Positions 1 to 5,950 of a DNA stretch of 5,950 nucleotides are shown in pieces. The stretch lies in contig CAOSZT010000136.1 in NCBI GenBank assembly GCA_948528155.1, positions 1 through 5,950 of the forward strand. The letters are read 5' to 3'. The notes beneath the pieces were generated by a model. The model saw nothing but the letters and a program-made list of their open reading frames with translations, did no database searches and was not told the DNA's origin. Every line of letters begins with the position of its first letter. Position 1 is the stretch's first letter. Origin of the DNA: an uncultured Clostridia bacterium (GTDB taxonomy: Bacteria > Bacillota > Clostridia > TANB77 > CAG-508). A program made the translations under genes and the position numbers.

Positions 1-28
1 ATAATAAAAATTTTTTGTAAACCTATTG

Positions 29-565
29 TTAAACATTTGCTTCTTCTAAAACTTCTCCATCAACTCTTTTTAATACTATTTTATTTTCTTCTATTATTAT
101 ATAGCTATGTTCTGTATTACATTTTGGAAGTGATATTGAGCCTGGATTTGCGAAAATGTATCCTTCTTTTTCTTTTATAAATCCTTGGTGTATATGTCCA
201 TATATCATTATATCAAATTCTTCATATGGTATTTTTTCTATGTTGTATTTGTGTCCATGTGTGAAATAGTATTTTTTTTCGTTTATTTCCATTAATATAT
301 GGTCTTGAAATTCAAATTTTGATATGTCTTCATCTACTTCTGAGTCACAGTTTCCTTTTATTACTAATAATTTTTCTTTTAATGAGTTTAATATATCTGA
401 TACTTTCATTGGTTCATATTCTTGGCTTAGTTGGTTTCTTGGTCCATGATAGTATAGGTCTCCTAATAATATTATTTTATCTGGTTTTTCTTTTTCGTTT
501 ATTTCTTTTATTTTTTCAGCATAATATCCTGAGCCATGAATGTCTGATATTACTAATACTTTCAT
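29..565 (-). CDS. yfcE: YfcE-type metallophosphoesterase (phosphodiesterase)
   Basis: This 178-residue protein belongs to the calcineurin-like metallophosphoesterases and matches E. coli YfcE (about 184 aa) along its whole length. Visible metal-site motifs are SDIHGS (D8, H10), LLGDLYYHGPRN (D36), GNCDSEVD (N72), THGH (H103, H105), YGHIH (H124, H126) and NPGS (140-143). GDxxxHGPRN and GNCDSEVD are typical of the YfcE subgroup. Family members are cytosolic Mn-dependent phosphodiesterases active in vitro on model substrates such as bis-p-nitrophenyl phosphate; the physiological substrate is unclear. The frame stays open up to an ATG at 628, but the ATG at 565 is preferred because AAGGAAG lies 8 nt upstream and the protein then begins MKVLVISDIHG, like its relatives. 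The longer form would overlap the preceding gene and add a Lys/Glu-rich, family-atypical leader. It starts 31 nt after the DUF262 gene with no promoter seen in the gap, so it is probably cotranscribed. No terminator is visible in the 28 nt after its stop. Confidence 0.93.
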   Translation of the reverse strand: MKVLVISDIHGSGYYAEKIKEINEKEKPDKIILLGDLYYHGPRNQLSQEYEPMKVSDILNSLKEKLLVIKGNCDSEVDEDISKFEFQDHILMEINEKKYYFTHGHKYNIEKIPYEEFDIMIYGHIHQGFIKEKEGYIFANPGSISLPKCNTEHSYIIIEENKIVLKRVDGEVLEEANV

Positions 566-573
566 TTTATTTT

Positions 574-580
574 CTTCCTT
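574..580 (-). promoter_or_regulatory. Shine-Dalgarno site of yfcE
   Basis: AAGGAAG on the minus strand sits 8 nt before the ATG at 565. It decides the yfcE start against the longer in-frame ATG at 628, which lies inside the DUF262 reading frame. Confidence 0.75.
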
Positions 581-596
581 TTTGATAGTTTTTTCT

Positions 597-2441
597 TTAT
601 ATAAATCCTTTTTTTCTGAATTCTTCAATTTGTTTTAATTCTTCTTGCGTAGGTTGTTCATCTATTGTATCATTATTTTGTTTGTCATATTCTTTAACCC
701 ATTCTAATAAAGTATTTTGTATTTCTTTAATAATAATTTGATCTCTTGATTCTATATTATTTGTTACCCAGTCTTCAAAAGTACTTTTTGCCATCTCTTT
801 TACAATCTCAATTTTAGATTCATTATATTCTTTTTTCTTTTTTCCAAAATATCCATTACTTGCTTTTATATTTAATTTTTTTTCGAATGGTATTTTATTT
901 CCTATATGTTCAATCTTTTCTTTTAATGTTTCAATTGGCATATTTATGTAATTATCATTCCAACTTTGCGGAAATATGTGTTCTATTTCCCATTTTTCTG
1001 GTAATAAATCTAATTGATTTTCATTATTATATGCTAGTAATAATAGTAACATTCTAACTGTTTTATAATGTGGATTTACTAATGCTTTTTTAAATTCTTC
1101 ACTTTCTATATAATCTATTTTATTAAATTGTGGTAATTGGTCATTTATTATTTTTATATCTAATTTTAGAATTTCTCCTTTTACTGCATTTATAGATGGC
1201 ATTTGTATATATTTGGCTAATAAAAATGCGTAAAGTCTTCTTAAAAATATTAAAAAGTTTTTATTGAAACTTTCACTTTCGTTATGTGTTAAGTAATATA
1301 TTATTACTGGATATTTCCAAAATTCATTTGGATAATTTTTTAAACAATCTAAAATTTGCAATATTTTTTCATCTTTTGACCAAGTTTCACTTTCTAGTAT
1401 TATTCTATTGTTTACTACTAACCAAAAATTTAATATTTTTTCAAGCCTTGAGATTAAATTATTGTCAAATAAGCTTTCATATTTTTCTTCTTTAAAGTAT
1501 TTTCTTAATCCTGATGTAGTAGTTTTTTCATCATCTTTTATTGCTCTTAAATAAAACATATAATAATAGAATAATTGTTGCATACCATCTTTGAATACTT
1601 CTTTTGAACTTATTTCTAGTCTCTTCCAGTTATATACAAATCTTTTTAGTTCTTCATCAGATGTTCCTTGTGTTGAAAGATTATTATATATTTTTGCTTT
1701 AAATATATCAGCATCAGATAGTGGTAGTCCTCTATCATTTAAAGTTGAAAATATTGTTAATGCTGTTTCTTCATCATTGGTTGCTATTGGCAATAATATT
1801 GCATTATTTAATATATAATATATAAAATCATATATTTTCATTGCTTCCTTTTTCGATTTGTCCTCATAAAGTTCTTTTAATTTTATATAATTTTTTGAAT
1901 AATTGTCTTTTGCTCCTTCTTTAACTATTCCTGTTTCTAATATTTCTTTTAATACTTCATTTGGATTTACTTTATCTTTTTCATCTTCTTTGTTATTTTC
2001 AATTATTCTAGAATCAATTAATATTTGATCTTTAAAATATTTATTAGTATATTTGTCTTTAATCCATAAACATGGAGAAATTTCATTTATAAAATTTTCT
2101 TCTTTTTCATTTCTTTGGTCATTTTTAGATAGTTCTGTATATATTGCTCTTAGTAAAAGAAATAGTGTAGTTATTCTTTGCTGTCCATCAATTATTTCTT
2201 GTTCATTTTTTTCTTTGTTGTAAAATGTTACTATACTTCCTAAAAAAAATGTTTTATTTGAATTTGGATTACATATTGAGTTTAATGTGGCTTCCCATAA
2301 ATCTTCAAATAATGTGTTTATTTCCTCTTCACTCCAATTATATGGTCTTTGATAATCTGGAATTATAAATTTGCTTATACTTCCACTTGATAATAAGTCT
2401 TTTACACTTTTTTTATTAACACTAATTTCTGTAGTATCCAT
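597..2441 (-). CDS. DUF262 and DUF1524 domain protein (GmrSD/SspE-like nuclease)
   Basis: This 614-residue protein fuses two domains. The N-terminal DUF262 (ParB-like, GmrS-type) domain shows IPDYQRPYNW (27-36), FLGSIV (66-71), IDGQQRITTL (84-93, the DGQQR nucleotide-binding signature) and FSTLNDRGLPLSDADIFK (231-248). The C-terminal DUF1524 (GmrD-type His-Me finger nuclease) domain shows EIEHIFPQSW (485-494, H488 the likely catalytic base), HIGNK (512-516) and KLN followed by YFGKKKKEYNES (about 522-542). All key residues are present and the length is normal for single-chain GmrSD-like proteins, so it looks intact. Characterised relatives are GmrSD, which cuts glucosylated hydroxymethylcytosine phage DNA, and SspE, which nicks DNA in phosphorothioate systems. 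Which modification, if any, this one senses cannot be read from the sequence. The start is supported by GAGAGG 8 nt upstream (2450-2455) and a promoter further up. It lies downstream of hsdR and 31 nt before yfcE. The middle part (about 100-480) is helical and poorly conserved. Confidence 0.93.
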   Translation of the reverse strand: MDTTEISVNKKSVKDLLSSGSISKFIIPDYQRPYNWSEEEINTLFEDLWEATLNSICNPNSNKTFFLGSIVTFYNKEKNEQEIIDGQQRITTLFLLLRAIYTELSKNDQRNEKEENFINEISPCLWIKDKYTNKYFKDQILIDSRIIENNKEDEKDKVNPNEVLKEILETGIVKEGAKDNYSKNYIKLKELYEDKSKKEAMKIYDFIYYILNNAILLPIATNDEETALTIFSTLNDRGLPLSDADIFKAKIYNNLSTQGTSDEELKRFVYNWKRLEISSKEVFKDGMQQLFYYYMFYLRAIKDDEKTTTSGLRKYFKEEKYESLFDNNLISRLEKILNFWLVVNNRIILESETWSKDEKILQILDCLKNYPNEFWKYPVIIYYLTHNESESFNKNFLIFLRRLYAFLLAKYIQMPSINAVKGEILKLDIKIINDQLPQFNKIDYIESEEFKKALVNPHYKTVRMLLLLLAYNNENQLDLLPEKWEIEHIFPQSWNDNYINMPIETLKEKIEHIGNKIPFEKKLNIKASNGYFGKKKKEYNESKIEIVKEMAKSTFEDWVTNNIESRDQIIIKEIQNTLLEWVKEYDKQNNDTIDEQPTQEELKQIEEFRKKGFI

Positions 2442-2502
2442 ACTTTTTTCCTCTCATAATTATTTATTTTTAAATTTATGCTATAATTTTATTTACTCTT
2501 AT

Positions 2503-2531
2503 TTTATATCATAGAATTACTTTTTTCTCAA
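2503..2531 (-). promoter_or_regulatory. Sigma-A-type promoter with extended -10 for the DUF262-yfcE unit
   Basis: On the minus strand there is a -35 box TTGAGA (2531-2526), a spacer of exactly 17 nt, and a -10 box TATAAA (2508-2503). TG at 2511-2510 precedes the -10 by one base, giving an extended -10 (TGaTATAAA). Transcription should start near 2496, leaving a leader of about 55 nt before the ATG at 2441. The match is good, though AT-rich DNA makes chance -10 boxes common; the correct spacing and the TG raise confidence. It would let the DUF262 gene be expressed apart from hsdR. Confidence 0.6.
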
Positions 2532-2636
2532 TAAATTTTCCAATTTTTTCAGTATTTCTATCCAAGTGTTTTTATTTTTTGATTTAATTATATCACACAA
2601 AGTAGACATTTATTTTCATTGTAACCTCTTCATTTA

Positions 2637-5585
2637 CTACTTTTCAATCAATGTATGGCATTTTAATTCAGCTTGTTTAATTACTGTCTGAACTGCCTTT
2701 TCGCTTTTATTAGGTGGATAATTATACTTAATTAATAACTTTTTAATTTCAACTCTCATTCTTGCCCTAGCATCTCTCCTAATGTCCCAGTCAATAGTCA
2801 TATTTCTATTTACAGTTTCAACCAACTCCTTTGCTATTTGAACTAATACATCATCTTTCATTAATTCTTTAACTTCTGGGTCATCTCCTAATGCATCAAA
2901 AAACGCTTTTTCTTCTGAAGATAAATTATATTCATTTCCTGCTTTTAGTTCTTGCTCTATTTCATTTTTTAAGTTAATCATTTCTTGAATAATTTTATCT
3001 AAATCTTCTACACTTGTCCTTTCATTATATGTTGCTACTATTTTTTGAAATTTAGTAGAAAACTTTTCCATTAAAACAATGTTTTCTTTTCCAACTTGCT
3101 CTACATATTCTTTTAAAGCTCTATTTAAAATCTCTACTGCAATATTTTTCTTTTTCATTTTTGCTAGTTTATTTAATATTTCATCACTTAATAGTGAAAG
3201 TCTATTACTGTTATGTATTTCACCGATTTGTAGCATTTCATCATCTTGTATTGCTTTTTCTAGCATTTCTGCTATATTTTTATTAATTTCTTTAACATCA
3301 ATTTTTTCTCCAGATAATTTTGAAATAAATGATCTGACAGATATAAAGAATAGTATTTCATCTTTTATTTCTTGAGATAATGTTCCTGTGCATAGGGAAT
3401 ATAAGCTTTTTACATCATAACTATATCTCATAAATTCTTTTTTCGTTTCTTCTGTTCTTAATATCCAGTTACTTCCTGCCATAATGATTTCATATTTATC
3501 ACGATCTGTCGTTGCCCAAAAATGTGAATAATTGAAGTTCTTAAATAAGTCTCTTATTAGTTCTACTTTGTTCATTAATACTTTTACTAATTCACTATTA
3601 TCAATAATTTTTCCTTGATCTCTTTTGGTATAGATTTTTAGTGCATCTAATAGCCATCTTTTTAATCCTATATAATCTACTATAAGTCCGCCCGTTTTGT
3701 CTTTGTAAACTCTATTTACTCTTGCTATTGCTTGCATTAAGTTATGTGCTTTCATGGGCTTGTCTATATACATAGTACCAAGTCCTTGAATATCAAATCC
3801 AGTTAGCCACATATCAACTACTATTGCTATTTTAAAATCTGAATCCATATCTTTAAAGTCTATTTCTAGATGCTTTTTATCTTTTTTGGAACCGATTGCT
3901 TTTTGCATTTCTTTATCATCTTTGTTGTTTGATGTTATTATCATATTCACTTTATTTTTCCAATCTGGTCTTAGTTTTAAAAATTTGTTGTACATTATAT
4001 AAGCAGATTGTCTTGAATAAGCTACTACCATTGCTTTATTAGCAACTGTAGGTTCTATTTCTTCATAATGTTTTATAATGTCTTTTACTATCATTTCTAA
4101 TCTGTCTGGATCTTCTATTATTTGTTTTATAGTTGCCATTGTTTTCTTAGATTCAGCTATTTTATGTTCTTCTACACATTCCTCTGTTTCAAGATACTGA
4201 TAGTAATCATCGATTTCATCTAATAACTTTTGATTTAGTCCTACTCTTGCCATTCTAGCTTCATACATGATTGGTACTGTTGAACCATCTATTATGGCTT
4301 TTGTCATATCATAGGTGTCTATAATATCTCCAAATACATTTGTTGTGGACTTGTCTTTTGTTTCTACAGGTGTTCCTGTAAATCCTATGTATGTTGCATT
4401 TGGAAATGCTTCATGCAAATATTTTGCTGTTCCAAATTTCTTGTATGCTTCCATTTTCTTTTTATCAAATTTAATAGTTGCATCTACTCCATAATGGCTT
4501 CTATGTGCTTCATCAACAGCAACTAAAATATCATCTCTTTCGCTAAATAATCCTGTCTCTTCTTCAAATTTTTGAAGCGTTGTAAAAAATATTCCTCCTG
4601 ATTTTCTTCCTTCTAATTTATCTTCTAAATCTTTTCTATTTTCTATTTGAACTGGTTCTTGTTTTAAATAGTCAGAACATTTAGCAAAGGTTGTAAACAA
4701 CTGATTGTCTAAGTCGTTTCTGTCTGTTACAATTACAATACTTGGATTTTTTAATGATTTAATCATATTTCCTGCATAGAATACCATAGAAAAGCTTTTT
4801 CCACTTCCTTGTGTATGCCATAATAATCCTGCTTTTCCTGTTCTATTATTAATTGCATTTTCTGTGCTTGTTATTGCTTTTTTTACTCCGAAGTACTGGT
4901 GATACGCTGATAATATCTTGTTATCTTCATTCCATAATATAAAGTTATCTATAATGTTCAATAATCTATCTTTTCTTAGCATTCCCTTGAATAGTGTTTG
5001 ATGTGTTGGCATATTTTCTTTTACTTCATCTGTGTCTTCGATTTTTTTCCATTCTGAAAATCTACTCCATGGGCTTGTTATTGTTCCTGCTCTTGCTTGT
5101 ACACCATCACTTACAATCAGAATTTGATTGTAATAAAACAAACTTGGTATATGTACTTCTTTGTATCCCATTAGTTGATGATAGCCATCTTCTAATTTTA
5201 CTTCTTCTCTTACTGTTGATTTTAATTCTACTACAACTAGTGGTATTCCGTTTATGAATATAATTATGTCTGGTCTTTTTTCACTATATTCAATGATTGT
5301 GTATTGGTTTATTGCTTTAAATGTATTGTTAGTAATGTTATCAAAGTCTACTATTTTTACTGTTTTGTATCTTGTTTCTCCATTTTCCTGAATTGGTACA
5401 GAGATTCCTTCTAATAGGTATTTTGTGAATTGTTTGTTGTTTAAAATAGTATTGTTGTGGTCTAAATTTCTTATTATTCTTACTGTTTCTTGTATTTGTT
5501 CATCCTTAATGCCTTTATTTATTTTTTCTATTGCTTGGATTAGCTCTTCTTCTAATAATATTTTTGAAAAGTCAGTTCTGTCCAT
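2637..5585 (-). CDS. hsdR: Type I restriction enzyme R subunit (HsdR), N-terminally interrupted
   Basis: This is the ATP-dependent translocase and endonuclease subunit of a Type I restriction system; it works with HsdM and HsdS to cut DNA lacking the host methylation. In the 982-residue open frame, the HSDR_N nuclease domain shows RPD (D106), ELK (E120, K122) and QLMGY (Q137xxxY141), a complete PD-(D/E)xK site with the RecB-like QxxxY motif. The SF2 motor follows: Walker A TQGSGKS (258-264), TDRNDLD (287-293), VDEAHRS (357-363), FTGTP (402-406), LTGFD (594-598) and QAIARVNR (618-625). The C-terminal helical region (about 650-982, DUF3387-like) ends with the usual YPPNKSEKAVQTV-type motif (about 957-969), so the 3' end is complete. 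The open frame starts at ATG 5585, which has no Shine-Dalgarno site. The natural start is at 5666, 27 codons further up, and is separated from this frame by an in-frame TGA at 5601-5603. Product from this frame would need reinitiation or readthrough. hsdM and hsdS are not in the window; the gene directly upstream is a different, unrecognised one. Confidence 0.9.
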   Translation of the reverse strand: MDRTDFSKILLEEELIQAIEKINKGIKDEQIQETVRIIRNLDHNNTILNNKQFTKYLLEGISVPIQENGETRYKTVKIVDFDNITNNTFKAINQYTIIEYSEKRPDIIIFINGIPLVVVELKSTVREEVKLEDGYHQLMGYKEVHIPSLFYYNQILIVSDGVQARAGTITSPWSRFSEWKKIEDTDEVKENMPTHQTLFKGMLRKDRLLNIIDNFILWNEDNKILSAYHQYFGVKKAITSTENAINNRTGKAGLLWHTQGSGKSFSMVFYAGNMIKSLKNPSIVIVTDRNDLDNQLFTTFAKCSDYLKQEPVQIENRKDLEDKLEGRKSGGIFFTTLQKFEEETGLFSERDDILVAVDEAHRSHYGVDATIKFDKKKMEAYKKFGTAKYLHEAFPNATYIGFTGTPVETKDKSTTNVFGDIIDTYDMTKAIIDGSTVPIMYEARMARVGLNQKLLDEIDDYYQYLETEECVEEHKIAESKKTMATIKQIIEDPDRLEMIVKDIIKHYEEIEPTVANKAMVVAYSRQSAYIMYNKFLKLRPDWKNKVNMIITSNNKDDKEMQKAIGSKKDKKHLEIDFKDMDSDFKIAIVVDMWLTGFDIQGLGTMYIDKPMKAHNLMQAIARVNRVYKDKTGGLIVDYIGLKRWLLDALKIYTKRDQGKIIDNSELVKVLMNKVELIRDLFKNFNYSHFWATTDRDKYEIIMAGSNWILRTEETKKEFMRYSYDVKSLYSLCTGTLSQEIKDEILFFISVRSFISKLSGEKIDVKEINKNIAEMLEKAIQDDEMLQIGEIHNSNRLSLLSDEILNKLAKMKKKNIAVEILNRALKEYVEQVGKENIVLMEKFSTKFQKIVATYNERTSVEDLDKIIQEMINLKNEIEQELKAGNEYNLSSEEKAFFDALGDDPEVKELMKDDVLVQIAKELVETVNRNMTIDWDIRRDARARMRVEIKKLLIKYNYPPNKSEKAVQTVIKQAELKCHTLIEK

Positions 5586-5666
5586 TTCATAGCCATTGAT
5601 TCATTCATATTCTAATTTTTCTAACAGTTCCATTGTTACTTTTTCAAGTGTTTGTTCATTGAACAT
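5586..5666 (-). pseudogene. hsdR: Original 5' end of hsdR, cut off by an in-frame TGA
   Basis: Reading the hsdR frame upward from 5585 gives KLEYE*INGYEMDRTDF across the junction and MFNEQTLEKV at the top, which is the usual start of HsdR proteins of this type. The ATG at 5664-5666 is codon 1, the TGA at 5601-5603 is codon 22, and the ATG at 5583-5585 is codon 28; the uninterrupted protein would have 1009 residues. The frame is otherwise unbroken, so a single base change would explain it (for example from TGT/TGC Cys, TGG Trp or GGA Gly). Translation from the good start should yield a 21-residue peptide. The lost piece is the first helix of the nuclease domain, not the catalytic residues. Confidence 0.85.
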
Positions 5667-5670
5667 AGTG

Positions 5671-5677
5671 CCCTCCT
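5671..5677 (-). promoter_or_regulatory. Strong Shine-Dalgarno site of the ancestral hsdR start
   Basis: AGGAGGG on the minus strand, with AGGAGG ending 5 nt before the ATG at 5666, is a full match to the anti-Shine-Dalgarno sequence. It fixes 5666 as the natural start of hsdR and shows that the initiation region is still intact although the frame stops 21 codons later. Confidence 0.85.
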
Positions 5678-5682
5678 ATTTT

Positions 5683-5950
5683 TTAAATAACATTATCATT
5701 TACCTTCATAGAAATTTCCAAAAATTTATTTTTATCAATTTTAATATATTCACAAGTATTATCTTCCAAGTTAAATATACATAATTTGTCTATTAAACAT
5801 ATATAAATAACATTGTATTTTTTGTTAAATTTTTCTTGGATTTTTATTATTTCTTTTTGTTCATTTATAATTTGTTCATAATAAACATATACATCTGAAA
5901 AGATAAATAATATATTATTTTTAAATACATTATAGTTTTTATTTAATTTT
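5683..5950 (-). CDS. Unrecognised protein, C-terminal part, continues beyond the window
   Basis: An open frame without a start inside the window runs from the right edge to TAA at 5683-5685, giving 88 residues that end ISMKVNDNVI. An 88-codon stretch without a stop in DNA this rich in TAA is unlikely by chance, and the composition (Lys, Ile, Asn, Glu, Tyr) fits the neighbouring genes. Visible structure is a hydrophobic strand (NNILFIFSDVYVYY), a charged helix or short coiled coil (EQIINEQKEIIKIQEKFNK), and further strands (YNVIYICLIDKLCIFNLED). This suggests an alpha/beta fold and no membrane segment. I do not recognise the family; it is not the C-terminus of an HsdM or HsdS that I can identify. 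It ends 16 nt before the hsdR start, with the hsdR Shine-Dalgarno site in the gap, so the two are very likely in one operon. The stretch is even more AT-rich than hsdR. Confidence 0.7.
   Translation of the reverse strand, partial: KLNKNYNVFKNNILFIFSDVYVYYEQIINEQKEIIKIQEKFNKKYNVIYICLIDKLCIFNLEDNTCEYIKIDKNKFLEISMKVNDNVI

Noticed and set aside
319..585. Plus-strand open frames of 62-98 codons (for example 319-585, 860-1057, 1286-1495, 3079-3375, 4994-5257, 5596-5784).
   Set aside because: They are antisense to well-supported genes, consist mostly of Leu/Ile/Phe/Ser from complementing Lys/Glu/Asn-rich coding sequence, and show no convincing ribosome sites.
566..628. N-terminal extension of yfcE to ATG 628.
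   Set aside because: It overlaps the end of the DUF262 gene, lacks a Shine-Dalgarno site and adds a Lys/Glu-rich leader not found in the family; ATG 565 has AAGGAAG at the right distance.
876..883. 8-nt homopolymer runs in the DUF262 gene (also 2242-2249) as phase-variation switches.
   Set aside because: Runs of A or T of this length are frequent throughout this AT-rich window; both lie in frame inside intact coding sequence (Lys and Phe codons).
2581..2594. Imperfect 14-bp palindrome GATTTAATTATATC as an operator.
   Set aside because: Six of seven pairs match, but it is all A/T apart from the ends, lies about 50 nt upstream of the -35 box, and is expected by chance in such DNA.
5601..5603. 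TGA in hsdR read as Trp (code 4) or Gly (code 25).
   Set aside because: Trp residues in hsdR and the DUF262 gene are encoded by TGG and Gly by GGN codons. No other TGA lies inside the roughly 5.5 kb of coding frames, so the organism uses TGA as a stop.
5565..5603. TGA as selenocysteine with a downstream SECIS element.
   Set aside because: The AT-rich sequence after the TGA shows no stable hairpin, and HsdR is not a known selenoprotein family.
5683..5818. Short repeat AAATAACATT near 5686 and 5806.
   Set aside because: A 10-mer of almost only A/T repeated twice inside a Lys/Asn/Ile-rich coding frame is not meaningful.

Overview
The window is very AT-rich, has no TGA-for-Trp or TGA-for-Gly usage in its intact genes, and carries purine-rich Shine-Dalgarno sites (AGGAGG, AAGGAAG, GAGAGG). 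This points to a low-GC Gram-positive bacterium (Bacillota, Clostridia- or Bacilli-like). The genus cannot be told from this sequence. All genes lie on the minus strand and are transcribed from high to low coordinates. No tRNA, rRNA, CRISPR array, transposase or integrase was seen.

Layout in the direction of transcription: (1) 5950-5683, the C-terminal 88 codons of a gene that enters from outside the window, function not recognised. (2) After a 16-nt gap holding a perfect AGGAGG, hsdR, the motor/nuclease subunit of a Type I restriction-modification system. Its ancestral start is at 5666, but an in-frame TGA at 5601-5603 (codon 22) cuts off the N-terminus. The long open frame therefore begins only at 5585 and runs to 2637. 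(3) A 195-nt gap (2442-2636) with a good sigma-A-type promoter, TTGAGA-17-TGATATAAA. (4) 2441-597, a 614-residue DUF262 + DUF1524 protein of the GmrSD/SspE-like nuclease group. (5) 31 nt further on, yfcE (565-29), a YfcE-type metallophosphoesterase.

This reads as part of a restriction/defence locus. The Type I system (its hsdM and hsdS are not in the window) would cut unmethylated DNA. The GmrSD-like protein would act as a separate, possibly modification-dependent, nuclease with its own promoter. yfcE looks like a passenger or the edge of the island. The most notable points are the nonsense codon near the start of hsdR, which suggests that restriction is switched off or reduced, and the unrecognised gene directly upstream of hsdR in the same apparent operon.
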